The translations under genes were made by a program, and so were the position numbers. A stretch of DNA of 64,000 nucleotides, taken from Saposhnikovia divaricata. Lineage: Eukaryota; Streptophyta; Magnoliopsida; Apiales; Apiaceae. Under the pieces are notes generated by a model that saw only the letters and a list, made by a program, of their open reading frames with translations, was not told the origin of the DNA and did not search any database. Where the stretch lies: positions 207,675,178 through 207,739,177 of the forward strand of contig CM071599.1 in NCBI GenBank assembly GCA_036435485.1, read 5' to 3'. Below, piece after piece: positions 35,301 through 47,396 of the stretch (within the stretch, counting starts at the first letter, position 1; every line of letters starts with the position of its first letter).

Positions 35301-38300
35301 CGAGGCGCATCAGCTTCAGTGAGGTGTGCCTCATGAAGTGAGGCACACAATCAGACACATATAGATGATAAATTAAATTCCAATGTTAAAATGCCAACTT
35401 ACTGAGGAAAATTGTATACTAGGAATTATTGCAGATTTTTAAATGATATTGCTTTTTAAATCATACACTAGGCCTTTTGCTGCTTTTTTTTCTTTGCAAA
35501 TTCACAGAGCAGAGTGTGCATCTAACATAACTCAGATGTAGGGCTACTCTTGACTTTCAATTTGATTGATTCTAGTCCAAATAGGTACAGCTGTCTTAAT
35601 AGTCTGAAGTAGTAATTGGTAGCTATATGGTATGAATAGTATTAAAACCAAAAGATTCAGACTTAAACCAGTGCATGGCGACCTAATAGTTGCATATTTA
35701 AGTTTTAACTCACCTCTTGACCAACATGTTGTACCCAAATTTTGTGAATGCATATGACATTCTACAATAACTATTTTTTCACGGTTCATAAAAAGTCCTG
35801 TTCTTGAATATCAATGGAGCATGTGTGTGCAGGTTTCGGCTGATAAGAAATCCAATACTGGAAAAGAACAAACTCTCGAGGATCAATCTGCAAAAGGATC
35901 ATCTAAGAAGAAAAGCAGGGATACACCACTGCTAAGACCGGTATGAATTTATTTCTGTTACATAATGTATATATCCTCTTTGATAGTAATTAATAATGTG
36001 ATATGTAGGTGATTTGCATTTGTAATGATCTATATGCTCCAGCCTTGAAGCCATTGCGTCAGGTGGCAAAGTAAGTTATCTTATAATCATTTAAATTCGT
36101 AATACCCTAGTAATGGACACAATTATTATTATTAAATAGGCATCAATTAAATCAAAAAAGTAAGTGGTTAAGTACAATACTATAGATTGTAAAGTTACCT
36201 TGTTAGTAAATAGGTTGATATCTTGTGTGCTGGTGAAGGAAGTCAAGTCCGTGATCTGCTTGTTTAATGATTAGTCAGATGATTTTTACAGATATGGTAT
36301 CAGCCATGAAGCACAAATTTTCTTTGTCATAGTACTTTCTGCTGTTGGCAATGTCTTTGGAGTCCTTTAGATCAGGGATAAATATGTGATAGGTTCATAT
36401 CAAGGGTTCTTTAATTACTTTTCTGGTACTTATATGGTTGCGTTCTTATAGATTCTCGTCTAGGATTTTTATTTAATTGGTTGAAGTTGAACTATCTGGT
36501 TTAGCTTAAGTGGCTTGGTGAGATAATTTTATGATGGCATTCAGATATTTTTAAAGAGGAGAGTTGACATATGTGGCGTGTTGTCTTCCCTATAATTTCT
36601 AAGATTTAATCTGACCTAAATGTATAGAACTTAGTATGTAATTATTCTATCTCTTACTTTGTCGGGGTAGGACCCTTTTTGCTTTAATAGTTCACTAGCT
36701 ATTGAAAAACTGAATTTTGTCATTAAAGGTTACACCTGATTTTGCTAAATGAATGCTTGTAAACCAGATGATGGCAAATGATTAGTGTTACTCCAAAATG
36801 GTAAAAGTTATAGTGTTTGGCTGCAGTGGTGTTTTACACTAGAATAATTTAACGAGTCCGTTTAGAGTGGGGTTGGAGTTGCTCTTAGTTAGCATAGACC
36901 AATACTTTTGGGTTTATTAGATTTGGAGTAGACTTCTAATTTTTTCGAAGTACTGGGTCTGAAATTTTATTAATGGAAAATCCATTCTGTTTTCTGAAAA
37001 ATGTTTTATCTTCGAGTTTTGCCTATTTTCAGTTCAACAAAACTTTCACTCTTTTAGTACATGGTTTACTGCAACTAATGTCTGCGTAGTTAAATCAATA
37101 CATGAAGCTAAATAGTCCCCAAAATAAGTCCTTAAATTAGACTGCAACGGCACTGCAATATTAGTTACATTATAATTGCTGTTTATGTATATAAAGTTCA
37201 CCAGGAAGGGTAACCTTTTGAAAAAAAATTCAGTATACATTTTTATTCATCTGCAGGGTTCATATATTCGTTCAGCCTACAGTGAGTCGCATTGTAAGCA
37301 GGTACAGCTAATTGTTTCTGATAAGTTAATCGTGTAGCTCAGTTCTGGGGCCAGCTTATCATCTATGCTTTACCTGGCTTAGTGTTTTCTTTATTAAAAT
37401 CTGATGGCATTAATCATTGTTTGCGATATGCCCTCCATTTTACTAAGTTTAATTTGTACAAGACAGTGTATCTTGCATCTAATAGTAGCTACTGGTTAAT
37501 TTCATGTTAGTTATTATTTGTTGACTGCTGCTGAAGCACTAAAACCTAAAACGGGCAGTACGCTTGAGACCATTGACAAATTTGAAGCAATTAGAAATCT
37601 GACAAGTTTCACTGAAGTTGTTATACAGTACAAGATATTCCGTTTTGGTTTGCACCATCATGAATTTCTTCATCAATTGTTATGTTAAATATGTATGAAA
37701 TACTTCAAAAGGACAAGATGCATACGTTAAAATTTCTTCTATATCTTTTAACGTACCTCTTTTGACTCATTTTTGTATCACTAGTTTGAGGCTCTATTTA
37801 CCACAACTTCTACTACACTTCAAATGTTTTTCAGCTTTTTAGAGTGCAAATCAATTTTCTTGGAACTAGTAAGGGTCATACAAACTTACCAGTATTATGG
37901 CTAGCAATGGGTCAATATCGCCTAGTTGTTCTGGCACAAGCCAATGATTGACGGTTTGTTGCCACGTGGAAGGTTGGGTAAGCACATTGTTCCCTAAGCG
38001 TGCATCGTAGCAAACATTATTGGTTTGGAGAATATAGTAACGGACACAATGTCTATTGCATTTTCATTTTTTCAGAACTGGATCCATTCAGTTATCACGT
38101 TGACAAGTAGAAGTTGTTTATTTCCTTAATACTCTATTTTGAACCAGACCCAGTTACTCTATTTTGCATTGGTTTGATAAATCTGAATATTATTAGACAA
38201 TTTATCTTGACATTTGTTTTCCAGTTCACAACATTCAGCTTCATTTGTTTAATAAACATGGTTTTTGTAGGCTTAAATATATATGCAGCAAAGAAGGAAT

Positions 38301-41300
38301 GAAAGCAAGTTCCATTGCACTTACTGCACTTGCAGAGTATACTGGTGAGTGGCATTGTAACTTCAAGTTGCGTTCCTCTAAATTAGTGTCGAACCGATTT
38401 CACAAATTGATCAGAATTGCTTAATAGAGGAAGGATTCCAATTTTACATTTAAAGCATGATATAGTTTCCTTAGACTGTGTACCTTTTCTTAATACTGGA
38501 AATTCACTATTTATTGAACACAAACACACCACGATACACAACTCTGTGTCTGCAAGCACATATTTTCTCATCGAAATGTGTTATACTGTATTTCCTGATT
38601 GAAGGACTTAAGAGTTTATACACTTGTGTCCCTTGCAGTAAAGATACCCCCTCCTTTGAAATTTGTAAGAATGTCCTAAATTCAAATTTCTAAACATTTT
38701 TTTCTTCGAAATATTTAGGGACATTCCATTTGGTACCATTGTACAATTGGCTTTTCCATTTGATACTACTCAAAGTTTTTGACTTCCAAGTGGCACTATT
38801 ATGTTTTTGACTTCATCCACATAATGCCAATATGTTAACCAAACGTTAGTCAACCGTTATAATTATGGGATTTTCTATTTGATACCATTCTGAAATTTTT
38901 GAGTTCTAAGTGACACTATTCTAATTTTGGCTTCACCTCCAAAATACCACTTTTTTAATGATTATGATGAATCCATTAAGACTCCTTGGTTTAATGCCCC
39001 TTAAAATATTGTTGGGCATTACCCACAAAAACCATGGAGTTTGATCAGAATGATTAGAATGATCATATTCATTAATATAGTGGTATTATGGAGTTAAAGC
39101 CCAAAGTAGAATGGTGCCACTTAGAAGTCAAAAACTTCGAGTGGCACCAAATGGAAAATCCCATAATTTTTTAACGGTCGATTGACATTTAGTTAGCGGA
39201 GTGATATTATGTGGATGAAGCCAAAAGTATAATGGCGCCACTTGGAAATCAAAAATTTCGAGTGGTACCAAATAAAAAAGCCAATTGTACTGTTAAGTAA
39301 CCAACTCATCTAAAACTTTAAGGTATTAGAGGGAGGTCTTATATGGATCTTATATTATATGTTAACACTCCCCCTCTCTCGAAAGCCCATTTTTTGGTCG
39401 AAGAGTGGATCACGGCCGCTCATCTTTGGAGCATAAATTGCTTCGTGTCCATATTAAATATTGAGAATATTGGGGCCGTAGAGAGTCGAACCTGAGATCT
39501 CTGCGTGCATGAGCTCTGATACCAAGTTAATTAACCAACTCATCTGATACCAAGTTAATTAACCAACTCATCTAAAACCTTAAGATATTAGAGGGTGGCC
39601 TTATATGGATCTTATATTATATGTTAACATGTACAATAGTACCAAATGGAATATCAAAATTAATTTATTATTATTTTAGGACTTTATACACGTATCCGTT
39701 GAACTATTGTATATTCCTTTGTCATGGTTTATATAAATACCAAAAGAATCCTTCCTTTAAGGGAAGTTTATGGTGCAGAATTTGTTAATGTGATGACATA
39801 TTTGCTAGAAATTCATTAAATCACTTATTTATTTAATATCCGTAGCACATCAGGAAAGCATTAGAATATTCATTACCCTCTCCCATTTACCTGCTTAAAG
39901 TGATAATTATGTTCCAACATTCTAATAAGTTTTGTTGACTTGTATAAGCTTCACTTTTCTTCCAGAATGTGACATACGCTCATGCTTGAACACTCTTCAG
40001 TTCCTTAATAAGAAGAAGGAAAATCTTAACATGGTATGCTATTGACTTGATCCTGCTTTTTCAGCATAATAATTATGTAGTCCTACAGATGAATGGCAGA
40101 GATGATTGCCCACAGTTAAATAGCTGTTAGTGATCTACAATGGTTGAAGCTAATATCTGATTTCAACTTCATGTGAAATGTAAAAGAAATGAGTAATACT
40201 AGTGATGTTCCAATGGTTGATTGGTTCTGTGAGTATTAACTGCTTATGCAAAGTACTTTAATTTTTGTCGGATAAGTTTTGGTACGGACTAAATGGCCTG
40301 AACATTTTTTTGCTTCAGAAAGGTATTTTAAGTTTAACATGGGTGCTGGAACACTTAATGATTATTGTGTGGAAATGTGATCTTGGAATAGAAAAAGGAA
40401 AGTAACTTGATTGTATTGTTCAGTTCTATTGAGTTTGAACATTTTATGTTGTGGTAATGTTGTAAGTTTCAAGCTCTCTCACATTATGAGGTGGTGAGCT
40501 ATGAATGTTTTTCTTGCTAGGATTTTCGTAAAAATCTCATGGTTACCTCTGCATGCTCCTTGAGACATGTGGGCATGGATAATATGCATTTTGGGGGATT
40601 TAGGTTCAGTAGATGCCCTAGAATATTTAAAGTTTTGTAAATAGTAGTACCAGTACCTTTTGAAAAGTGTGGAATAGAATATCTGTGCATGTACTTGTTA
40701 TTAGCTTTTGATATCAAATTAAGGTCTCTTGACCTTATAAGATTTAAATCTTTTATTGATTTCCTCTTGCAAGTTTAGTTGCTGACAATTTGTTTTTGGC
40801 TCCCAGATAGATATCAGCAGTCAAGTGGTTGGGCGGAAAGACACATCTAAAAGTTTTTTTGATATATGGAAAGAGGTAACCATGTTAGTTTTGTGTTTCA
40901 TGAACTTATTTTATTTTTGTGATCATGGATCTGTAGTCAGGATTGTTTTTTTCTTCTATAGATTTTTCAGAAGAAAAGAGTAAAGCAGGAAAGAAAATCT
41001 TTTAACGGTTGCAAGAACGTATTTAAAGAATTCGACTATCTGCATTCTTTAATATCTAATCGGTATGTAGGGTCTTCAGCTGTGACCAAACCCTATCTTC
41101 ATAATGTTTAGTTGTCTAGTTTGGATTATTTGCCTAATATTCATCTAACTATTTCAGAGGTGACTATGACTTGGTCATAGATGGTATTCATGAAAACATG
41201 TTGCAGCTTCACTATCATGATCCTGTGATGCAAAAGACTGTATGTTCTTGTCCTCAAACATCTTAACCACCTTGGAATTGCAGTAAAATATCAACAATCT

Positions 41301-44300
41301 CATCACTGCTTTTTATTATTAAGATTTAAGTTGATGTCTTTTATTACTATACTAAAAGGTCAAGTGCATGCAAAATCTTGAGGCGTCTGATATAATCCAT
41401 CAGTATATCATGCGTACACAAAAGATGTCTTTGCATGGTAAGAAATCTATCTTATGCAAACCCAACCTCTGCACTGTAATACACTCACAAAGTCAGATTA
41501 AATTCTTTTCAATATGTGCAGTTTATCAACCCGCTATTGTCATTTCTATACATGGTGTGATAGCTCAAGTTGAAAAACCAAATATTGAATGGCCAAAGTC
41601 TTTTCAGAGGTAGAGAGTAATTTTCTAGTTACTGTTTGTTTCAGAACTCAGAACTATCTCATCTTATTTTTCATATTGTATTATGTGTACAGATTCCGAA
41701 CCACATTAATGGAAAAGGTGGATATATTACATTTGTGGCACAACAATATGACACCACACATTTCAAGGCATCTGTCAATCAAAACTTTTGTGGAAGACTC
41801 TGTTTCTCTGCTTCTGCATATTCTATCACCACCAAATCTAAGGCCGGTAATCTACTTGCACCCTGTCTAAATATCTTGTTGAATTTGCATCCCATTTATT
41901 ATTACTAGTCTTTCCTAAGCAGGTATACTGCCATTGTGCATTTGCAACTCATATCCACGCCTTAATTAAAGTTTACAGAGCACCAGATTCAAAGACATTA
42001 GTAAACTCTGATTTATTACAACTTAGACAGGATTGGCTGGCTTGGCTGCTAACAATAAATACATCTAATTTCAAGCTTCTAAATGTACAAAATGAAATTA
42101 GCAAACTTCAGTAGGCTACAAATGCAATATGGTGTTTCTGGACCAATAAGGAGCCTCGGATATGAGTTGGTGCTTTTGTTATATATGCAATGGTACGACT
42201 GTAACTAAAATATTAGGCCGTCATAAGAAGTCCGTAATTACCCATAAAAAATACTTACCTAATGACGAATTATTTTTGGCATCTTTGCTGTAGCACCAAC
42301 GTTTATCAACAATCTCCAAGATTCCACACAATCCACACAACCTCCAAACCCATGGTTGTTACGGCTATTAACCAACAACCACACTGTGACTTGGCTATTT
42401 CTTTTATTTCTATTTTGATTCCGAGTTGTCCTAGGGGACCTTTTTATGATAGTTCGTGACATGTGGCCTTGTGCTTGTTGCAATCTATAATTAATTAACT
42501 ATTGGGCTAATTTTTTCGTAGATTCTATGCTTCACTGTGGTGCATGCGTTTTCTTGTGTTCTTTCATGTGGCCAGATGACATTTTTATGTATGTGGTCAC
42601 ACTTCCATAACTGATCACCTAATCTGAGATCATATGGCACATATTATCAAAGTCATAGAAATTAAAAGAACATGTAAAGAAAAGTAGTATTATATAGTTC
42701 GGATACCTGATCATCACTTGTCAATGTCTATACTGTAAATTTTGGTATAGGAAACCTGAAATAAACATTTTGATTGATTTCGGAACATTCTACCCATCTG
42801 GTCAGTTTTAATTTGATATTTAGAACATATTTGTTGACTTGTTGTATAATATTATCTTAAATTATTAGAAATACAGTGTAACTAATGTATCACCTATGCT
42901 GACACCTGTTGTGTGTTTGAGATGAAGAATCTCTCTATTCCTCCCTTGCTCCTCCCTGGCTCCCTCTCTCCCTTTACCCCTTACCACGTGAAATGAATCC
43001 CTTAAATCATGTTACCTGTAACTAAAGTTTGAAACTATTGTTGTCTTCCTCAGGTGGCATTACATTTACTAACAGAAAAGGAGAAAAAAGATCTAGTTCA
43101 GCTAGTGAATACAATGGTTTCCTATTCCATAACTTATAAGAGCTTAAAATCCAATCCTGTGTCCAGTAACCCGCGGCATGAAGTTGTTCCAGATGCTTCA
43201 GTGCTAACATTTGATCCACCGTTAGGTGACCTTGTACACTTCAAGGTTAGTTTTTAGTTTCATCGGTCATACTTAAACCATGTTATATTGCTTTGCTAAC
43301 TTTTTCTCATTTATTTAATCAGGATTGCAGATCTAGTCACTTTGTTCTCGCTTTAGCAATGAAGCAGGTCCTGCTTCATGAGGTAAGTGATGCAAATATA
43401 TAACTTTCCTGAGAATCTGTTGTGTACTTTCAGATAATTTATTACATCTTCCCTTGTTGCTTGATCATTAGAGTCTAAAGATAAATTGAAGTTTGTTCCG
43501 AATTGGCCAATCACTTTTTGTATGTGTAACTGGACTAAAATAATTCCTCTCTCTGCAAATAGTGTTAGAACCTATTACTATACTGAGTAATCTTTTAGTT
43601 TTTATCATCTTCCTGAATTTCGTCGTACAAATATAACCAAACATTATTCTCTTTGGTAAAACATGTCCAACCCCCTTTGACACCGTTATATATTCGTGTT
43701 CTTTCTTACAGAGTTCTAATTTCTGTATAAACACTGATGTGCTTCAATGCCCGTGCGTGGCATAATATTGACTCAGTCTATCACCTATTGAATAATAATA
43801 TACTTTGGAACAATATTGTTAGGTGGAAAAGCAAAAGATTCTGCAAGCTGGCATCAATAGGTCTATGCATCTAAGTCTAACTGATGTGGGAAAGGAAAAC
43901 CAAACTCTGGAAATAGACAAAAATGGCAGATCACAATCATCTACTTCTCATTATGCATCAGTCAAGAAGGTGGTAGATGTCCCAAACCCATCAAAGTTTA
44001 GGGAATGTGAAATAGCTGCCCCTCCTGCCTCTTCAAAATTTTCAGCTTCTAAAAGCAGCGCAGTAGCCACTAAATTAAAGTCAACAGAAAGTACAAAGAA
44101 GCCTTCGAGAGGGAACTTTAATTTTTTCGAAAGGTATAACAGGTTCTGTATTCTTTGAATTGTCTGTGCGTGCTATTTCTGGACAATAGTTGGTTTTTGT
44201 TTTATCCCATTTTCATCTGAAACTCTGTTCAAAAGGATTGTGCTTGAAGCATTACTGTAACCAAGATTGGCCAATTGCAAAGTTCTACACTAACTGTGAA

Positions 44301-45945
44301 AGTTTGAAAATACCATCAGAAAATGTCAAATAGGATTTTGTGAAACAACAGTGCCTGTTCAGACAATTTTTCTTGATGAAATATAGTTCATGCGGAGCAT
44401 GGCTAGAAGTGCCCCCTACATCAGACATGGGACCTGTATATTGTTTTCCATGAATTATCCAAGGATTATAATGCTTTCCATGGGCCCATGGCTATAATCC
44501 CTTACTAGATGATTACTTCTTGGTGCATAATGTGTGCATACCATATTTGTGATATTTGTGTGTACTATATTTGCTTAATGTTTCCCCAAGTCATTGCTTT
44601 TTACCTTGCAATGCTTATCTCATGCTTTAAACCAGGTTTAAAAAAGTAGGCAGCGAAGGTTCACAAAGTACTGAAACTGTTCAACGTCATCCAGCAACAA
44701 TTGAGAGAGACTCTCGCCCTTTTCTTTTCAAGTTCAATGAGGTACACAATTATTATAGCTCTAGTCTACTTACCTGGTCAATAGTAGCTTGCTAGGAAAT
44801 GTGCAATATATTATAGCTTTAGTACAGTAGACATCCAGCAATGTTAAGAGAGATTCTTGCCCTTTTTTTCTAGTAGAATCAGGTATACACTGAATATATC
44901 TCTAGTCTACCAACTTACCTGTTCATAATAAAATTTTGGTCGCTAGGAAATAAGCAATATGTTATATTTAGGAATGAAGCAGTAGTGCACATGTACAGTG
45001 CATTGATAGTGATTATGACTATTTATCGTTACTCTGTGATGAGTATGCCCTGCTTTGCATGCACCCGTGCAAGTAAAACGGGAACTTGACATGCATCAGC
45101 TGACTTAACTTAAAGTGAGTTTGTAGTTGTAGGGTACATGTCAGAAGTAACATATGGTCACTAATTATTTTGTAGGATGCATTGCAAAGACATACAGCGG
45201 TGGAGCTGCATATAAATTAAAATTTAAAAAACAGTAATGTGTGTGATTCACATGTGCATCCTAATAAGAAAGTCAGTTACACAGTGCATCATGGGTTAAT
45301 AGTGTTTGCAGGTTGCAATCTGTCATGTGCCCAACCTTCAAAGCCTTTGCATGAATCACAGATAAAACTCTTCATCGTGTAGGTGATGCTTCTTGTTTTA
45401 TAGTGTATCACTCTAGAAAACAAGAAGACCAGCAGGTATTCATGCACACCACTAATATACAATGCAACGATATTAGTAATACTATTGGGATAGATGAAAT
45501 AGACATTATATACTCAACGTGTTCTAATCAAACATAACTCGGCAGCCCCCCTCCATGTAATAGCAGTTTGTGTTTCGAATAACGGGTGTCCTTCAGAAGT
45601 TTGTGGCATGTTGTAATCGGGCCTCTCTACTTGAGGTTTCAACCAGCCATTTTCTGTTTTTTCATCATTTTCGTACATAGACACACCTGGAATTTGTTTG
45701 ATTTATTTAGTTATGGAGTACAGGTACAAGGTAGAATTACCATATTTAAATTGTAGGTACGTGGTTGTCCTCTAGGCGTTTATACTTGCACTAGTAATTC
45801 TTGGTCTTCAAAGAATCAAATATAAAGTCAGACCAGAAGAAAGTTAGGCTACTCATAATTGCTTCTGTTTTTTTGTTTACATTGTGTGCAGGGTTTTACG
45901 AATGCAGTTAAAAGACCAGTGCGGATTCGTGAATTTCTTTCATGA
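32396..45945 (+). CDS. CTF18: CTF18, large subunit of the alternative RFC clamp loader
   Basis: 23 exons, 982 residues, all junctions GT-AG and in phase: 32396-32963, 33341-33402, 33555-33692, 33806-34078, 34503-34589, 34845-34946, 35035-35100, 35833-35940, 36009-36070, 37257-37301, 38271-38344, 39966-40033, 40807-40875, 40962-41062, 41158-41239, 41359-41437, 41522-41609, 41693-41846, 43054-43245, 43323-43382, 43823-44133, 44636-44741, 45892-45945. Known role: in the nucleus, CTF18 with DCC1, CTF8 and RFC2-5 loads or unloads PCNA at forks and promotes sister-chromatid cohesion. Seen: acidic N-terminus, RFC entry box LWVDKYSP (234-241), Walker [10 protein letters not shown] (353-361), Walker B VIDEID (411-416), AAA+ lid and collar, and a basic C-terminal end [12 protein letters not shown] of the type that contacts DCC1/CTF8. 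Length fits plant CTF18. No damage seen. Intron 11 holds nested mobile elements and intron 22 a relic of exon 22. Confidence 0.95.
35227..35352. repeat. GAGGCGCAC-rich intron insert
   Basis: In intron 7, a GC-richer block with repeated GAGGCGCA, GAGGTGTGCC and GAGGCACAC words in both orientations stands out from AT-rich intron DNA. Probably a short transposon remnant; family not identified. Confidence 0.4.
38719..39655. mobile_element. Foldback (long inverted repeat) element in CTF18 intron 11
   Basis: The left arm from ACATTCCATTTGGTACC (38721) is the reverse complement of the right arm ending CCAAATGGAATATC. The match continues through GTACAATTGGCTTTT and about 100 more bases. A TRIM (39291-39629) sits in the right arm; with it removed, the arms pair. 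Length without the TRIM is about 590 bp. No coding. Resembles MULE-derived or foldback MITEs. Confidence 0.82.
39291..39629 (-). mobile_element. TRIM retroelement nested in the foldback element
   Basis: 77-bp terminal repeats 39291-39367 and 39553-39629 (right copy AG instead of TG at its first bases), and a 5-bp target duplication TGTAC (39286-39290, 39630-39634). A polypurine tract (CTCCCCCTCTCTCG on +) lies next to the left repeat, and the tRNA-Met primer site GCTCTGATACCA (39513-39524, minus use) near the right. A 28-bp tandem duplication (39517-39572) includes part of the primer site. Orientation is minus. No coding, as in all TRIMs. Confidence 0.85.
44832..44970 (+). pseudogene. Relic duplicate of CTF18 exon 22 and its donor site
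   Basis: Sequence from CATCCAGCA onward copies exon 22 from 44688 through its splice donor and about 75 bp of intron, but with substitutions and a lost frame. The donor GTACAC has become GTATAC. It sits 90 bp downstream of the real exon, so it is an old local tandem duplication now buried in intron 22. Confidence 0.75.
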
Positions 45946-46620
45946 TCTTTGAAAGTGCTATTTATTGTTGTTATAAAGTAACACCATATATAATATTTCC
46001 ATGGTTTGGATAAAGACGTGTAATATTCTAAATGATTCTCACAGTTAATATCGTCAGTTTTCCTGAAGGCTACATATTGCTTTATGTTTGGTCTTTTCTG
46101 TGTACTTGCAAGAAGTTATTCATTTCATTGCTGGACCAGGTGGGACATTTGTGATTTAATGTGATATACAAATCCTTGGTTATGAATGTGATTATCTATT
46201 TGTTAACAATCAGGGTATTATTATGAATTAGTGTAAGCTTTTGTGGGGTTAATAGGAAGCACCGTGCAGATTGGCTACTACAAGTTTGTGAACAATAGAT
46301 AGTGGGTAGTTATACAGAAATATACGTGCACTAGTTGTGGAGGTGATTGCCTGACAAACATTTACGTGTTGCCCTAAATCTGTTTGATTGTTCGGTTTTA
46401 AACTCAAAAAATATCAAATTTTGTTACTGCATAGTGTTTTTTAGGCTAAATTGACAGTATGTTACGGAGTCCTGCTATCCGTGATTCTATCGATGTTGTG
46501 TTTTAAATTTTGCTATAAATTGCTGCGCACAAGTTGTTGATTCCTTGAATCCAACAATGACATTTGGACATGTAAGTTTCAACTTTATGCCGTGAGAAAC
46601 TTTGAGCTATAATACTAATT
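45946..46620. other. 3' flank of CTF18
   Basis: Probable CTF18 3' untranslated region, then intergenic DNA. No other gene seen. Confidence 0.6.
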
Positions 46621-46639
46621 TGCAGGTCTTAATCAAAAT

Positions 46640-47060
46640 CGATTTAGGGGACCTTGCATCTATTATATATTTTTATGTAAAGAATTCGATAAGTTTGGTT
46701 CCACGCGCAATTCTTGTTCACTTCTGGCTAGGCGATCTCCGGAGGACAACAATTAGCTTTTTCCTGAAGGTTGCTTTGTATCTTGACCTCTACGGAGAAA
46801 GGAAACTACCATTCATCGTCTCAGCTGGAATACCATATTCAATAAAGACATTTCTGTCGCCCTAGGAAAAAATTATTTATAGCCGCTCACTTTCTTCTTT
46901 CTGAACTGGATCGAATCAATTAGATGGGTCACTGGGAAGGGGATTAGCTTATTGGGTGCTCGGAGCCTTCATTCGCCGGTTCTTGGCACTTGATGACAAA
47001 GGAGACTTATAGGATTGATTTGAATGAAAAAAGGCGGTATCTGTAAAGGGTCCGAAAGAG
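46640..47060. other. GC-richer block of uncertain origin, possibly organelle-derived
   Basis: Base composition changes here: less AT-rich, few T-runs. A plus-strand frame of 87 codons (46602-46865) has no recognised family. The wording reminds me of plant mitochondrial spacer DNA, but I could not test this. It could equally be a degenerate transposon or host sequence. Confidence 0.25.
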
Positions 47061-47396
47061 GTTGACAAAAGCCTTTCTTCGTAGTACTGAACATAACAAC
47101 CAGATAAAATCAAAAAGACTCACTTCTGTGCAAGTACACACGAGACTCTGATCATGTGTGTGTGTGTCGTGAAATTCATAGCCAGGGGATGTTTTTATAG
47201 GGCAATTAGGAAGGATTTGATTCATAATATCATCGGCATATAATATTAGCGAACTGAAGTTGAACAACACAAAACCAAACTTGTTGCTCAAAGAGAAACT
47301 ACTCCAGCTAATACAATACCAAAATGACGCTCTGATAAGTTCCAGAGAAGGACTGATCATGCATCTATCATTGGTTATATATATATGATTAATTAA

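Noticed and set aside
39513..39524. GCTCTGATACCA as part of a tRNA gene
   Set aside because: It is the primer binding site of the TRIM; no tRNA body surrounds it.
43468..43734. Minus-strand gene inside CTF18 intron 20
   Set aside because: No family wording, and it lies in an AT-rich intron; chance frame.
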